Numbered from the stretch's first letter, positions 53,834-63,198 are shown. The stretch is 64,000 nucleotides of DNA from Streptomyces atroolivaceus (GCF_000717025.1 NZ_JNXG01000001.1:434001-498000), one strand, 5' to 3'. Numbers and translations are program-made. The notes: generated by a model not told the origin, from the sequence alone.

Positions 53834-55297
53834 TCAGGCCTTGAGCCGGGCCATCCACGCCTCGACCTCGTCCGACCGGCGCGGCAGCGCGGCGGAGAGG
53901 TTCCTGTTGCCGTCCTCGGTCACGAGGATGTCGTCCTCGATCCGGACCCCGATCCCCCGGTACTCCTCGGGCACGGTCAGGTCGTCGGCCTGGAAGTACA
54001 GCCCGGGCTCGACCGTGAGGCAGACCCCCGGCTCCAGGGTGCCGTTGACGTACGACTCCGTGCGCGCGACGGCGCAGTCGTGGACGTCCATGCCGAGCAT
54101 GTGACCGGTGCCGTGCAGCGTCCAGCGGCGCTGCAGGCCCAGCTCCAGGACCTTCTCCACGGTCAGGTCGCCGAGGAGGCCCCACTCGACCAGCTTCTCG
54201 GTGAGGACCCGCTGGGCGGCGTCGTGGAAGTCACGGAAGGCGGCGCCGGGCTTCACAGCCGCGATGCCCGCCTCCTGGGCCTCGTACACCGCGTCGTAGA
54301 TCTTCCGCTGCAGCGGCGAGAAGGTGCCGTTGATGGGCAGCGTCCGGGTCACGTCGGCGGTGTACAGCTCGTTCGTCTCGACGCCCGCGTCGAGCAGCAG
54401 GAGCTCACCGGAGCGGACCGCTCCGTCGTTACGGACCCAGTGCAGCGTGGTGGCGTGCGGGCCGGCCGCGCAGATCGAGCCGTAGCCGATGTCGTTGCCG
54501 TCCACGCGGGCGCGCAGGAAGAAAGTTCCCTCGATGTAGCGCTCGCTCGTGGCCTCGGCCCTGTCGAGGACCTTGACGACGTCCTCGAAGCCGCGTGCCG
54601 TCGCGTCGCAGGCCTTCTGCAGCTCGGCGATCTCGAAGGCGTCCTTGACCAGGCGGGCCTCGGACAGGAAGACGCGCAGCTCTTCGTCGCGCTCCGCGGT
54701 GACCTTGTCGGTGAGGGCCGCTTCGATGCCCGCGTCGTGTCCGCGGACGTTGCGCACCGGGCCCGTGGCCTCGGTCAGCGCGGCGGGGAGCTCGCGGACG
54801 TCCTTCGCCGGGATGCCGAGCAGCTGCTCGGCCTCGGTGAGGGAGTTGCGGCGGCCGACCCAGAGCTCGCCCTGGCCGTCGAGCCAGAACTCGCCGTTCT
54901 CACGGTCGGAGCGGGGCAGCAGATAGACCGTCGCCTCGTGCCCGCCCTCGGCCGGCTCGAGCACCAGGACGCCGTCCTGGGTCAGGTCACCGGTGAGATA
55001 GGCGTACTCGGTGGAGGCGCGGAAGGCGTACTCGGTGTCGTTCGAGCGGGTCTTCAGGTTGCCCGCGGGAATGACGAGCCGCTCGCCCGGGAAGCGCGCG
55101 GAGAGCGCGGCGCGGCGCGCGGCGGTGTACGAGGCCTGGGCGATCGGCTCCAGGCCGTGCAGCTCGGTGTCGGCCCAGCCGGACTTCATGTTCTCGGCAA
55201 GCTCATCGGAGATGCCCGGGTACAGGCCGTTCTTCCGCTGCTTGATCGGCTCTGCTTCTGCTGTTTCCGGGGTCTCCGGGGCGAGCTCCTCAGACAC
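53834..55297 (-). CDS. pepP: Xaa-Pro aminopeptidase (aminopeptidase P, M24B)
   Basis: A dimetal enzyme removing N-terminal residues before proline. The 487-residue protein has an AMP_N domain (about 40-190) and a pita-bread catalytic domain with the five metal ligands in place: Asp in LLLDAGVE, Asp in YTADVTRT, His in GTGHMLGMDVHD, Glu in TVEPGLYF and Glu in GIGVRIEDDI. The GTG start follows AGGAGGACAAAAC. It has promoter space shared with nothing else on its right, since the next gene runs the same way. Confidence 0.96.
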   Translation of the reverse strand: MSEELAPETPETAEAEPIKQRKNGLYPGISDELAENMKSGWADTELHGLEPIAQASYTAARRAALSARFPGERLVIPAGNLKTRSNDTEYAFRASTEYAYLTGDLTQDGVLVLEPAEGGHEATVYLLPRSDRENGEFWLDGQGELWVGRRNSLTEAEQLLGIPAKDVRELPAALTEATGPVRNVRGHDAGIEAALTDKVTAERDEELRVFLSEARLVKDAFEIAELQKACDATARGFEDVVKVLDRAEATSERYIEGTFFLRARVDGNDIGYGSICAAGPHATTLHWVRNDGAVRSGELLLLDAGVETNELYTADVTRTLPINGTFSPLQRKIYDAVYEAQEAGIAAVKPGAAFRDFHDAAQRVLTEKLVEWGLLGDLTVEKVLELGLQRRWTLHGTGHMLGMDVHDCAVARTESYVNGTLEPGVCLTVEPGLYFQADDLTVPEEYRGIGVRIEDDILVTEDGNRNLSAALPRRSDEVEAWMARLKA

Positions 55298-55414
55298 GTT
55301 TTGTCCTCCTTGTACGACACTGGACGCCCTCCATCGTACGGGCGTACGGAAGGGGGCCCAGTGCCGGAAGACCTCTTACAGCTCCGGAGCCGCTCCCGGC
55401 AGCCGTGAGCGTCC

Positions 55415-56785
55415 TCAGTCGAAGCGCGCGGCCAGCAGTGCGATGTCCTCGGCGCTCTCGCTCCGGTCCGTCCCGTCGGGCAGCACGGCGCGCAGGACGT
55501 GGTCCGCGAGGGCTCCGGGATCCTGGCGCAGTGCCTGCGGTACGCCCGCCGCCACCGAGCGCAGGCGCGCGAACGCGCGGTCCATGGTGGCTCCGGTGCG
55601 GCGCAGCAGCCCGTCGGTGTAGAACAGCACCGTTTCGCCGGAGCGGGGCGTGAACTCCACGCTCGGCGCCTCCCAGCAGGAGAGCATGCCCAGCGGCGCG
55701 GAGAGAGTCGTCTCGACGAATTCGGTGCGCCGCTCGCCGGTCACCAGCGGCGGGGTGTGCCCCGCGCCCGCGAGCACGATCGTCCGCCGGTCGGGTTCGC
55801 AGTACGCGTAGAGGGCGGTTGCCGCGCGGGCGGGTTCGGTCAGCCGCAGCAGCAGTTCGAGATCGGAGAGTACGGCGACGGGGTCCTCGCCCTCCATCAC
55901 GGCGTAGGCCCGCAGTCCGGCGCGGAGCCGGCCCATGGCGGCCAGGGCGGTCGGCCCGGAGCCGCCGGCCGAGCCGACGGACAGGCCGAGCGCGTTGTCC
56001 GGGAGGGACAGCGCGTCGTACCAGTCGCCGCCCCCCTGGGGTGCGGCCCGGTGGCGGGCTGCCAGCCGGACTCCGGGAATCCGGGGGAGCCTGCTGGGGA
56101 GGAGTTCCTCGGCGATGACCGCGATGTCGGCCCTGGCGCGTTCCAGTTCGAGCAGACGGGTCAGATGTCCGGCGGCGTAGCGGGCGTACACCCCGACGAG
56201 ATGGCACTGGCGTTCCAGCGGTTCGGCCGGTTCGTCGTACAGCCAGACGGCCGCACCGAGCCGGCCCGCGGTTTCGGTGCCGAGTGGCTGCGCGTAGCTG
56301 GCGGCGTACCCGAGCCGGGCGGCGACCTCGCGGCTGCGGGGGTCGAGGCCGGCCTCACCGAGGATGTCGGGGCTGGCCAGGGGGCCGTCGGTATCCGGCA
56401 GGCCCTCGAGGAAACGCCCGTACGCGGTGGCGCTGCGGGGCACCGTCTCGATGTGTCCCAGTTCGGCGTGGGTGAGGCCGAGCCCGATCGTCCGGGACGG
56501 CCCGCCGCCATCGGCGGGTTCGAGAACGAGGAGACCCCGGCCGGCTCCCACGAGGGCCGCCCCTGCTGCCAGGACTTCAGGAAGGGCGCTGTCGAGGGTG
56601 CTGGTTCCGGACAGCCGCTCGGTGAGTTCGTGCAGTGTGGTCAGGTCGGAGACCCAGCCGGCCAGCCGGTCCTGGATGAAGGCTCCCGGCGCGGAGGACA
56701 TACCTTCCGGGGGCGCGGCAGTGTGCGTTGAAACGGGAACCATGGGGTCGATTCCAGCCACTTTCGGAGGGTGGGGCGCGCTCAT
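55415..56785 (-). CDS. GAF-SpoIIE (PP2C-like) phosphatase with altered metal site
   Basis: A 456-residue protein. A GAF-type sensor domain (about 45-200) precedes a SpoIIE/PP2C domain (about 235-455), a set used in partner-switching regulation of sigma factors. Motifs kept: PQGGGDWYDAL, FYTDGLLRRTG and SAEDIALLAARFD. In the segment that usually reads (G)DV-x-G-H/R-G this protein has VGSAGGSGPTALAAM, so one metal-binding Asp is Ser. Activity could be lost or changed. The ATG start follows GGAAAG. ATPase partners of this type lie at 53207 and 59851. Confidence 0.85.
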   Translation of the reverse strand: MSAPHPPKVAGIDPMVPVSTHTAAPPEGMSSAPGAFIQDRLAGWVSDLTTLHELTERLSGTSTLDSALPEVLAAGAALVGAGRGLLVLEPADGGGPSRTIGLGLTHAELGHIETVPRSATAYGRFLEGLPDTDGPLASPDILGEAGLDPRSREVAARLGYAASYAQPLGTETAGRLGAAVWLYDEPAEPLERQCHLVGVYARYAAGHLTRLLELERARADIAVIAEELLPSRLPRIPGVRLAARHRAAPQGGGDWYDALSLPDNALGLSVGSAGGSGPTALAAMGRLRAGLRAYAVMEGEDPVAVLSDLELLLRLTEPARAATALYAYCEPDRRTIVLAGAGHTPPLVTGERRTEFVETTLSAPLGMLSCWEAPSVEFTPRSGETVLFYTDGLLRRTGATMDRAFARLRSVAAGVPQALRQDPGALADHVLRAVLPDGTDRSESAEDIALLAARFD

Positions 56786-57427
56786 GGCAGTCGGCTTTCC
56801 GACCGGTGCGTTCTGTCGAATAGCATCGCAAACCCCCATGTCGCTCTGCGCCGCTATCGGTGCAACCACATGTACACGCACCCACATGTACACGCAGAAG
56901 TAAGCTGATGTCCAGCATTGTCCTTACGGTATTTATGGTGTCCGTGAGACAGTTAACTTGGCCGAAAAATGCACCCCCGGGCCGCTTTTTGCGATCGACT
57001 GGGTGCGCTGTACAGGGGCACCCTCGGGGTGAAATGCCGGAGGGAGCGTCATCCCGGGCATGCGGGGTACGTAATCGTGGATGGCCAGGGGTGGTTGCGA
57101 CCGCCCCGGAACCCGACAGCGAGCCCGGGCGTCCTCACTGGTGACGGCCGCCCGCCGACCCCCGACGGCGGGGTTGCACAAGGGACGGCACGCGCGATGC
57201 GCACGCCGGCCGCGCGATGTTTTGACTGGACTCGGCTCGGTTCAACTCGGTTCAGCTCCATTCTGTTCGGTTCCACTCTGCTCTGCTCGGCTCACGCTCG
57301 GCCCCGGCCACTCGTCCGTGCCGCAGGCCCGATGAGCGAGCGCGCACGGCGAAGAGACGCACACGTGGTGTAACGAACGCGTGGTGCGATGTGGACCTCG
57401 GCGTTCAACGGAAAGGAACGAGCGCTC
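56786..57427. other. 642-bp gene-free region between the SpoIIE-type and prim-pol-like genes
   Basis: The divergent promoter region. About 56860-56960 is AT-rich, with promoter-like TTGTCC and TATTTA elements for the leftward gene. Positions 57229-57293 hold a pentamer array (next entry). No convincing small gene was found. Confidence 0.65.
57229..57293 (+). repeat. Degenerate pentanucleotide array, 13 units of NNYTC
   Basis: Thirteen consecutive 5-bp units all end in CTC or TTC: GACTC, GGCTC, GGTTC, AACTC, GGTTC, AGCTC, CATTC, TGTTC, GGTTC, CACTC, TGCTC, TGCTC, GGCTC. The plus strand is pyrimidine-biased with strict 5-bp phase over 65 bp. It ends 135 bp before the prim-pol-like gene. Confidence 0.85.
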
Positions 57428-58111
57428 ATGCGCGAGATCCTCGGAAGGCGACGCAGGCACCGGCCACGGCGCAAGGAAAGCTCCGCCCAGCTCGACGCGG
57501 CGCTGATCTGTGCCACCGCCCGGAAGTGGCCCGTGCTCCCCGGAGCAGGCCTGGCGACGGGAGCCGTACGCGGCGAACGCGGCCGCGGCTGCGCCTGTCC
57601 CGACCCCGAGTGCGCCGTACCCGGCGCACATCCCTTCGACCCCGGTCTCCTCGCGGCGACCACCGACGCGCGCATGGTGCGCTGGTGGTGGACCAACCGG
57701 CCCACCGCTCCCGTCGTCCTGGCCACCGGCGGCCAGGCACCGTGCGCGCTGAGCCTGCCGGCTGTCGCCGGCGCCCGGGCGCTGACGGCACTGGACGGCA
57801 TGGGACTGCGGCTCGGCCCCGTGGTGGCGACCCCGACCAGATGGTCGCTGCTGGTCGCCCCGTACACCCTCGAACGGCTCGGCGAACTGCTGCACGCCCA
57901 GGACCGGGTGCCCAGCTCCCTGCGGTTCCACGGGGAGGGCGGCTACCTCGTCCTGCCTCCCTGCGAGGTGGGTGCGGGGCAGGTGCGCTGGGAGCGTGCG
58001 CCGGAGGCGGGGAACGCCGCGCCGTGGCTCCCGGACGTGGAATCGGTCCTGGACGCGCTCGTCGAGGCGAGCAACAGCGCGCCGGACGGCGGTAGCCGGC
58101 TCGCGTACTGA
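57428..58111 (+). CDS. Bifunctional DNA primase/polymerase N-terminal domain-like protein
   Basis: A 227-residue protein resembling the AEP/prim-pol N-terminal domain found in many streptomycete genomes as a stand-alone protein. Seen features: a basic N-terminus MREILGRRRRHRPRRK, AATARKWPVLPGAGL, a Cys/His-bearing segment CACPDPECAVPGAHP (about 58-72), WWWTNRPTAPVVLATG, and HGEGGYLVLPPCEV. No helicase part is attached. Whether it still makes primers is unknown. The start ATG was chosen with AAAGGAA upstream; the longer frame from 57389 lacks a Shine-Dalgarno. A pentamer repeat lies upstream. Confidence 0.8.
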   Translation: MREILGRRRRHRPRRKESSAQLDAALICATARKWPVLPGAGLATGAVRGERGRGCACPDPECAVPGAHPFDPGLLAATTDARMVRWWWTNRPTAPVVLATGGQAPCALSLPAVAGARALTALDGMGLRLGPVVATPTRWSLLVAPYTLERLGELLHAQDRVPSSLRFHGEGGYLVLPPCEVGAGQVRWERAPEAGNAAPWLPDVESVLDALVEASNSAPDGGSRLAY

Positions 58112-58757
58112 GCGCCGGCGGTGCATTCACGCGGGAACCGTGGGCGGCTCACTCGTCCAGAGGTGTGAGGCCGCCCGGTCCCGCGTGGCCGGGCGGGTGA
58201 CGTGGGCCGTGATGTCATCATCCGTCCCCCGAAGTTCCTTTCCCCCGAAACACCCTTGCAGGCGCCCTTCCTGACTGCCTTTCCGCAGGTGCCGGGAGTG
58301 GGGCGCGCGCCGGTGCCGGCGTGGACGCTTCCCGGACGCCGCGGGCCCACGCCACGCGCCGGCGGGGTGAAGGGTTTTCTGTCCGAAAGCGAACGCCCGG
58401 AGGCCCGTCGCTCGCGTCGCTGAGGCGCGCGGAGCGGAACCGGCCCCCAGAGCAGTGGCTGCCGGCAAGCGGCCCTGCGGCGGGGCGGGCGCGCGAGGGC
58501 GGGAGGCAGAAGCGGGAGGAAGTCGCCGCAGGCCGCCGAAGCGCTGAGCGTTCCGGGGTCCTCCCCAGGCGTCCGGGCCCGGAAACGAGGACGTCCGGCC
58601 GCTGGCGACGGGGGATGCACCAGCGACCGGACTTCCAGAACCGTAACAAGAGATCTGCCGTTAGCAAATTCGATCTCGCCTATTCGGACAGCGATTTACC
58701 GACGGGTACGGGGAGTTGTGACGGGAGTCACCGCCGCTTCCCCGGCTCTCGTCACCG
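58112..58757. other. 646-bp intergenic region between convergent genes
   Basis: No promoter is needed here, since both flanking genes end in it, yet it is long. A terminator-like hairpin lies at 58142-58176. Positions 58640-58700 are distinctly AT-richer than the surroundings. No conserved-looking product is encoded in any frame. An uncharacterised small RNA or a decayed gene is possible. Confidence 0.6.
58142..58176 (+). terminator. Hairpin after the prim-pol-like gene
   Basis: GGGCGGCTCAC (58142-58152) pairs with GTGAGGCCGCCC (58165-58176) with one bulged base, 30 nt after the stop. Confidence 0.6.
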
Positions 58758-59723
58758 TCAGCTGAGCGTCACCTGGCGGTTGGTGAGCCCGCCGCGCGCC
58801 CGGCGTTCCTCGCCCGTCAGCGGAGCGTCCGAGGCGAGGGCTTCCACGAGCCGCTCCGCGAACTGAGCCGCGGGCTTCTCGCACTCCTCGGCTCCCATCG
58901 CGCTCGGCAGGTCCCAGACCGGGACCATCAGCCCGTGGGCGCGGAACGAGCCCACCAGACGGGTCCCTTCGCCGAGGGAAGAGGTGCCCGCCGCGTGCAG
59001 CCGGGCGAGGGCGTCGAGGAGCTGCTCCTCGGGGTGCGGCATGACCCAGCGCAGGTGGTTCTTCTCCGGCGTCTCGCACCAGTAGGCCGCGTCCACCCCG
59101 GAGAGCCGGGTGGTGGGGATGGCAGCCGCGTTGGCACGCTCCAGGGAGGCGGACACCTCCGCCGTGGCGTTCGAAGCGTCCGGGACCCAGAACTCGAAGC
59201 CTGTGTGTACGACCGGCTCGAACGGGGCGTCCGGGTCGAGGACGTCCTGCAGACGCGGGCCGTCGGCGGGCACCCGGCGGGCGGTGACCGGAGACCCGGG
59301 ATCGGCCTCCAGCGCACGGTGCAGGGTGTCCGCGAGATCGCGGCTGAGGTCGCCGGACGAGGTGTCGTTCTGCAGCGCGAGCAGGACGGAGCCGTCGTCA
59401 CGGCGCAGTGCCGGCCATGCCATCGGAAGCACGGTCGCGAGCGACACGGACGGCACGCCCTCGGGCAGCCCGCCCTTCAGCGTCAGCTCGACGGTGGCGG
59501 CGGGGACCAGCTCGCGCAGGGCGATCCAGTCGCACTCTCCGGAGATTCCCTCGAAGGGACGCTGGACCAGCTCCGTCACGGCGTGGGCGGCGGCTCGTCC
59601 GTGACACGCCTTGTAGCGGCGGCCCGAACCGCACGGGCAGGGCTCACGGGCCCCTACGACCGGGATTTCACCGTCCTTGAGCTGCGGCTTCCCGGCCTTG
59701 GACTGAGGGCGCTTCTTGGCCAT
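58758..59723 (-). CDS. SEC-C metal-binding motif protein (DUF5926-like)
   Basis: A 321-residue protein. Near the N-terminus is the SEC-C zinc motif [15 protein letters not shown] (about 29-43), as at the SecA C-terminus, after a basic [18 protein letters not shown] start. The rest is an uncharacterised domain (about 50-300) conserved in actinobacteria (DUF5926 from memory), with [10 protein letters not shown] and [23 protein letters not shown] motifs bind proteins such as SecB or ribosome-associated partners, so a role near the ribosome or Sec is possible but not shown. The Shine-Dalgarno is GGGAGA, 9 nt upstream. Confidence 0.85.
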   Translation of the reverse strand: MAKKRPQSKAGKPQLKDGEIPVVGAREPCPCGSGRRYKACHGRAAAHAVTELVQRPFEGISGECDWIALRELVPAATVELTLKGGLPEGVPSVSLATVLPMAWPALRRDDGSVLLALQNDTSSGDLSRDLADTLHRALEADPGSPVTARRVPADGPRLQDVLDPDAPFEPVVHTGFEFWVPDASNATAEVSASLERANAAAIPTTRLSGVDAAYWCETPEKNHLRWVMPHPEEQLLDALARLHAAGTSSLGEGTRLVGSFRAHGLMVPVWDLPSAMGAEECEKPAAQFAERLVEALASDAPLTGEERRARGGLTNRQVTLS

Positions 59724-59850
59724 GGTGGGCGATCTCCCGATTGCGACAGTGCGGTCTCGGGCGCGAGCCTAGCCGTCCCTGTCATCGCCGGGGGACACCT
59801 GCCGTGGCACTCCCCCGGCCCATTCCGCCGTGCCGCGCGCCGAACCGCTC

Positions 59851-60483
59851 TCAGTCCGCGTCGTCGAAGGCGTCGAGAGCGTCGGCGAGGTCCAGCCCGT
59901 CGAGGGAGCCGAACCCACTGATTCCGTTCAGTCCGTCCAGGCCGTTCAGGCCGTTCAGTCCGTCCAGGCCGCTCAGCCCGGACCGCTCGCGGCGTGCGGA
60001 CCTCGTGGGGCCCGGGACCGCGGTCGGGAAGCCGCCGTTTCCGTGGCCCGCGGAGACCAGGGCCCAGACGGTGACCTCACCGACGGTGTCGTCCCGTACC
60101 CCCCACTCCTGGGCGAGGGTGCTGATGATGTTGAGTCCGCGCCCGCCACGCGCGGTGACCGACGGTGTGGCCGGCACCGGCCTCGTGGGCCCGCCGCCGT
60201 CCGTGACCTCGACGGTCAGGTCACCTCTCCTGTCCACGCGCCATGCGGCGCGGATGTCGCCGTCCCCCACCTCCGAGTGCTGCCCCAGCGGTCTGCCGTG
60301 CCGGCAGGCATTGCTGAGGAGTTCGGAAAGGATCAGTACAGCGTCGTCGACCACGGTGTCCGAGACCCCGTTGCTGCGCAGCTGCTCGCGCATACGGTGC
60401 CGCGCCTGTCCCACGCCCGCAGGGCCATGGGGTACAGCCATGCTCGACGACGTCGGCACTTCTTGTGCCACCACAAACGCCAC
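59851..60483 (-). CDS. ATP-binding protein, anti-sigma-factor type, with Gly-Leu repeat tail
   Basis: A 210-residue GHKL ATPase with the N box LSELLSNACRHG (about 52-63), G1 VTDGGGPTRP and G2 GGRGLNIISTLAQEWG, as in the RsbW-like proteins abundant in Streptomyces. The last 45 residues form a tail of LNGLDGLNG-type repeats ending DLADALDAFDDAD, which has no counterpart in the gene at 53207. The GTG start has GGAGGT 8 nt upstream. It may act with the SpoIIE-type protein at 55415 in a partner-switching circuit, which is inferred from family pairing. Confidence 0.87.
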   Translation of the reverse strand: MAFVVAQEVPTSSSMAVPHGPAGVGQARHRMREQLRSNGVSDTVVDDAVLILSELLSNACRHGRPLGQHSEVGDGDIRAAWRVDRRGDLTVEVTDGGGPTRPVPATPSVTARGGRGLNIISTLAQEWGVRDDTVGEVTVWALVSAGHGNGGFPTAVPGPTRSARRERSGLSGLDGLNGLNGLDGLNGISGFGSLDGLDLADALDAFDDAD

Positions 60484-60617
60484 CCCCGAGACCTCCTTTG
60501 CCCCACGCCACGGGTTGGATGCCCTCCTGGACTGCGCCGGAAACCGGCCAAAGCCCTGTCAGTGATGCACTCGTAACGCTCGATTGCGGAGCGAATGCGC
60601 CGGAGCACCCCCTGTAA

Positions 60618-61451
60618 CTAATGTGAAGAGCGGCCAAGCTGCGACAGAACCTGTTTCGGGCGGTTCGTGATGATCGCCTCCACCCCGAGGCTCACGCAGA
60701 GCTCGACGTCCTCCGGCTCGTTCACCGTCCAGACGTGCACCCGGTGACCCGCCTGGTGCAGCCGCTCGATGTACCCGGGGTTGTTGCGTACGATCCGCAT
60801 CCCCGGGCCGGCGATCCTTGCGCCGGCGGGGAGCCGCCCGTCGCGCAGCCGCGGTGAGACGAACTGCATCAGGAAGACGGTGGGCAGGGTGGGGGCGGCG
60901 GCTCGGATGCGGTACAGGGACCTCGCGGAGAAGCTCATGACGCGGACGGGGGAGGGGCCGTCCGCTTGCGGAGTGGCCAGGCCGAACCGCTTGAGCAGGT
61001 GGAGCAGCCGCTCCTCGACCTGGCCGGCCCAGCGTGTGGGGTGTTTGGTCTCGATGGCCAGTTGCAGAGGCCGGCCGGCCGCGCGGACCTCGTGGGCGAG
61101 TTCCAGGAGCCGTTCCAGGGTGAGTACGGACGTGAGCTCACCCGGCACCGGGTCCCAGTCGGGGGACTCCTCGTGGTCCTTCCAGGAACCGAAGTCGAGC
61201 GCGGCGAGATCGGCGAGCTCGAGGGCGGAGACGGCACCCCGGCCGTTCGACGTGCGATTCACCCTGCGGTCGTGCACACAGACGAGCTGCCCGTCCGCCG
61301 TGAGACGCACATCGCACTCCAGGGCGTCCGCCCCGTCCTCGATGGCCTTCCGGTACGCGGCCAGGGTGTGCTCGGGAGCGTCGTCGGAGGCCCCGCGGTG
61401 GGCGATGACCTGGATGGCAGGCTGTTGAGAGGGTAGGCGTGCGTGGGTCAC
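60618..61451 (-). CDS. Glycerophosphodiester phosphodiesterase
   Basis: It hydrolyses glycerophosphodiesters to glycerol 3-phosphate and an alcohol. The 277-residue TIM-barrel protein has the catalytic VIAHRGASDDAPEHTL (about 15-30), the metal/base residues in ALECDVRLTADGQLVCVHD (about 43-61) and the C-terminal VHVWTVNEPED. There is no signal peptide, so it is cytoplasmic, in contrast to secreted GlpQ forms. It is divergent from the protease gene across about 200 bp. Confidence 0.93.
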   Translation of the reverse strand: MTHARLPSQQPAIQVIAHRGASDDAPEHTLAAYRKAIEDGADALECDVRLTADGQLVCVHDRRVNRTSNGRGAVSALELADLAALDFGSWKDHEESPDWDPVPGELTSVLTLERLLELAHEVRAAGRPLQLAIETKHPTRWAGQVEERLLHLLKRFGLATPQADGPSPVRVMSFSARSLYRIRAAAPTLPTVFLMQFVSPRLRDGRLPAGARIAGPGMRIVRNNPGYIERLHQAGHRVHVWTVNEPEDVELCVSLGVEAIITNRPKQVLSQLGRSSH

Positions 61452-61648
61452 CGCGACATCGTGTCACCGAGACGTGCCGGGCGCCGACATCTGGTTGCGT
61501 AGGACCTTTTTGCCTGATGTAAAGATTGGCGTGCGGATGCACAGGTCCTGCTTACAGTGGCCTGACGTGCTGTGGGAAAAGCTGACTGCAGACACGTGCA
61601 CAGCGGATCTCTTGCCGAATGCCGAGTGGAACCGAGGAGTAAAGAGCT

Positions 61649-63139
61649 GTGAGCACCGAGAACGAGGGCACCGCGGGTCCGTCCGTACCGTCTGTTCCGT
61701 CCGTACCTCCCGTGCCGGCTGCCGCTCCTGAGAGCACCCCGCAGGGAGGTCACTCCGTGCCGGAGGTCCCGCCTGCCGCTCCCGCGGACGCGCCGACGGC
61801 CCATGGTCCGGCCGCGACGCCCCAGCAGGGCGCGGAGCCGTCACCCGCCGGGCACGAGCAGTATCCGTACGCGCCGCCTTCGCCGCAGCAGCCTCCGGCC
61901 GGCTCGGCCGCCTGGCCGCCGCCCCCTCCCGTCATCCCCTCGTACGCCGACGGCGGCAGCCCTCCCGCCTGGGGAGCCCCGGCGCCCTCGGAGCCCGAGC
62001 CCCCGCGCAGGCGCCGCGCGCGCGGTCTGGTCGCCGCTGTGGCGGCGGCCGCTCTGGTCGCCGGCGGCGTCGGCGGGGCCCTCGGCTACTGGGCCGCCGA
62101 CAGCAACGACTCGGGCTCCTCGTCCGGATCGACCACGGTCGCCGCCTCCAACAGCCCGAAGGACTTCAAGCGCGAGGCGGGCACGGTCGCGGGCGTCGCG
62201 GCGAGCGCGCTGCCCAGTGTGGTCACCATCGACGCGCAGTCCGGCGCCGGCGACGGCGAGGGCGGCACGGGCACCGGCTTCGTGTACGACAAGGAGGGCC
62301 ACATCCTCACGAACAACCATGTGGTGGCCTCCGCGGCGGACAGCGGCCAGCTGACCGCGACGTTCTCCAACGGCAAGAAGTACGACGCCGAGGTCGTCGG
62401 CCGGGCCCAGGGCTACGACGTGGCCGTGCTGAAGCTGAAGAACGCGCCGGACGGGCTGGCCCCGCTGGCGCTGGGAGACTCCGACAAGGTCGCGGTGGGC
62501 GATTCCACCATCGCCATCGGTGCGCCGTTCGGTCTCTCCAACACGGTCACCACCGGCATCATCAGTGCGAAGGACCGCCCGGTCGCCTCCGGTGACGGGT
62601 CCAGCAACAAGAACTCCTACATGAGCGCCCTGCAGACCGACGCCTCGATCAACCCGGGCAACTCGGGCGGGCCGCTGCTGGACGCGGGTGGCGCGGTCAT
62701 CGGCATCAACTCGGCCATCCAGTCCACCAGCGGTGGCGGCGTCGGCCAGTCCCAGGCCGGCTCCATCGGTCTCGGCTTCGCGATCCCGGTCAACCAGGCC
62801 CGGAACGTCGCCGAGCAGCTGATCAAGACGGGCCAGCCCGTCTACCCCGTGATCGGCGCGACGGTGACGATGGAGGAGAAGACCGGCGGCGCCGTCATCT
62901 CGGAAGAGGGCGCGGGCGGCACCCCGGCCGTGACTCCGGACGGGCCCGCGGCCAAGGCAGGTCTGAAGGCCGGCGACGTGATCACCAAGTTCAACGGCAC
63001 GACGGTCGAGAGCGGCCCGACGCTGATCGGTGAGATCTGGACCCACAAGCCGGGCGACAAGGTCACGCTCACCTACACCCGTGACGGAAAGACCTCCACG
63101 GCCGAACTCACCCTGGGCGAGCGCAAGGGCGACAGCTGA
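61649..63139 (+). CDS. Membrane-anchored HtrA/DegP-type serine protease with PDZ domain
   Basis: A 496-residue trypsin-fold protease facing outside. The long Pro/Ala-rich cytoplasmic N-terminus (about 1-125) is followed by RRRRARG and one helix (about 132-155). The protease domain (about 180-390) has catalytic His in TNNHVV, Asp in YDVAVLKL and Ser in NPGNSGGPLL. A C-terminal PDZ domain begins near 405 (VIGATV, GPAAKAGLKAGDVITKFNG). It likely handles misfolded or cell-envelope proteins, by family. The GTG start has GAGGAGTAAAG upstream. Monocistronic; tRNA-Ser follows. Confidence 0.94.
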   Translation: MSTENEGTAGPSVPSVPSVPPVPAAAPESTPQGGHSVPEVPPAAPADAPTAHGPAATPQQGAEPSPAGHEQYPYAPPSPQQPPAGSAAWPPPPPVIPSYADGGSPPAWGAPAPSEPEPPRRRRARGLVAAVAAAALVAGGVGGALGYWAADSNDSGSSSGSTTVAASNSPKDFKREAGTVAGVAASALPSVVTIDAQSGAGDGEGGTGTGFVYDKEGHILTNNHVVASAADSGQLTATFSNGKKYDAEVVGRAQGYDVAVLKLKNAPDGLAPLALGDSDKVAVGDSTIAIGAPFGLSNTVTTGIISAKDRPVASGDGSSNKNSYMSALQTDASINPGNSGGPLLDAGGAVIGINSAIQSTSGGGVGQSQAGSIGLGFAIPVNQARNVAEQLIKTGQPVYPVIGATVTMEEKTGGAVISEEGAGGTPAVTPDGPAAKAGLKAGDVITKFNGTTVESGPTLIGEIWTHKPGDKVTLTYTRDGKTSTAELTLGERKGDS

Positions 63140-63198
63140 CCGGCTAGGCTGTCCCACGCATCGAGCCGGCCCGGCCACCGGGCCCGGCGCCGACGCGG

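Noticed and set aside
53831..55408. Long open frame antisense to pepP (about 525 codons)
   Set aside because: Same GC artefact; all metal ligands of pepP are on the minus strand.
57229..57293. CRISPR-like or satellite array
   Set aside because: Units are 5 bp with no spacers, and no cas genes are in the window.
57242..58126. Minus-strand open frame covering the pentamer array and the prim-pol-like gene
   Set aside because: The array gives a stop-free frame by its periodicity (EPNRMELNRVEPSR), and the rest is antisense to a better-supported gene with a Shine-Dalgarno.
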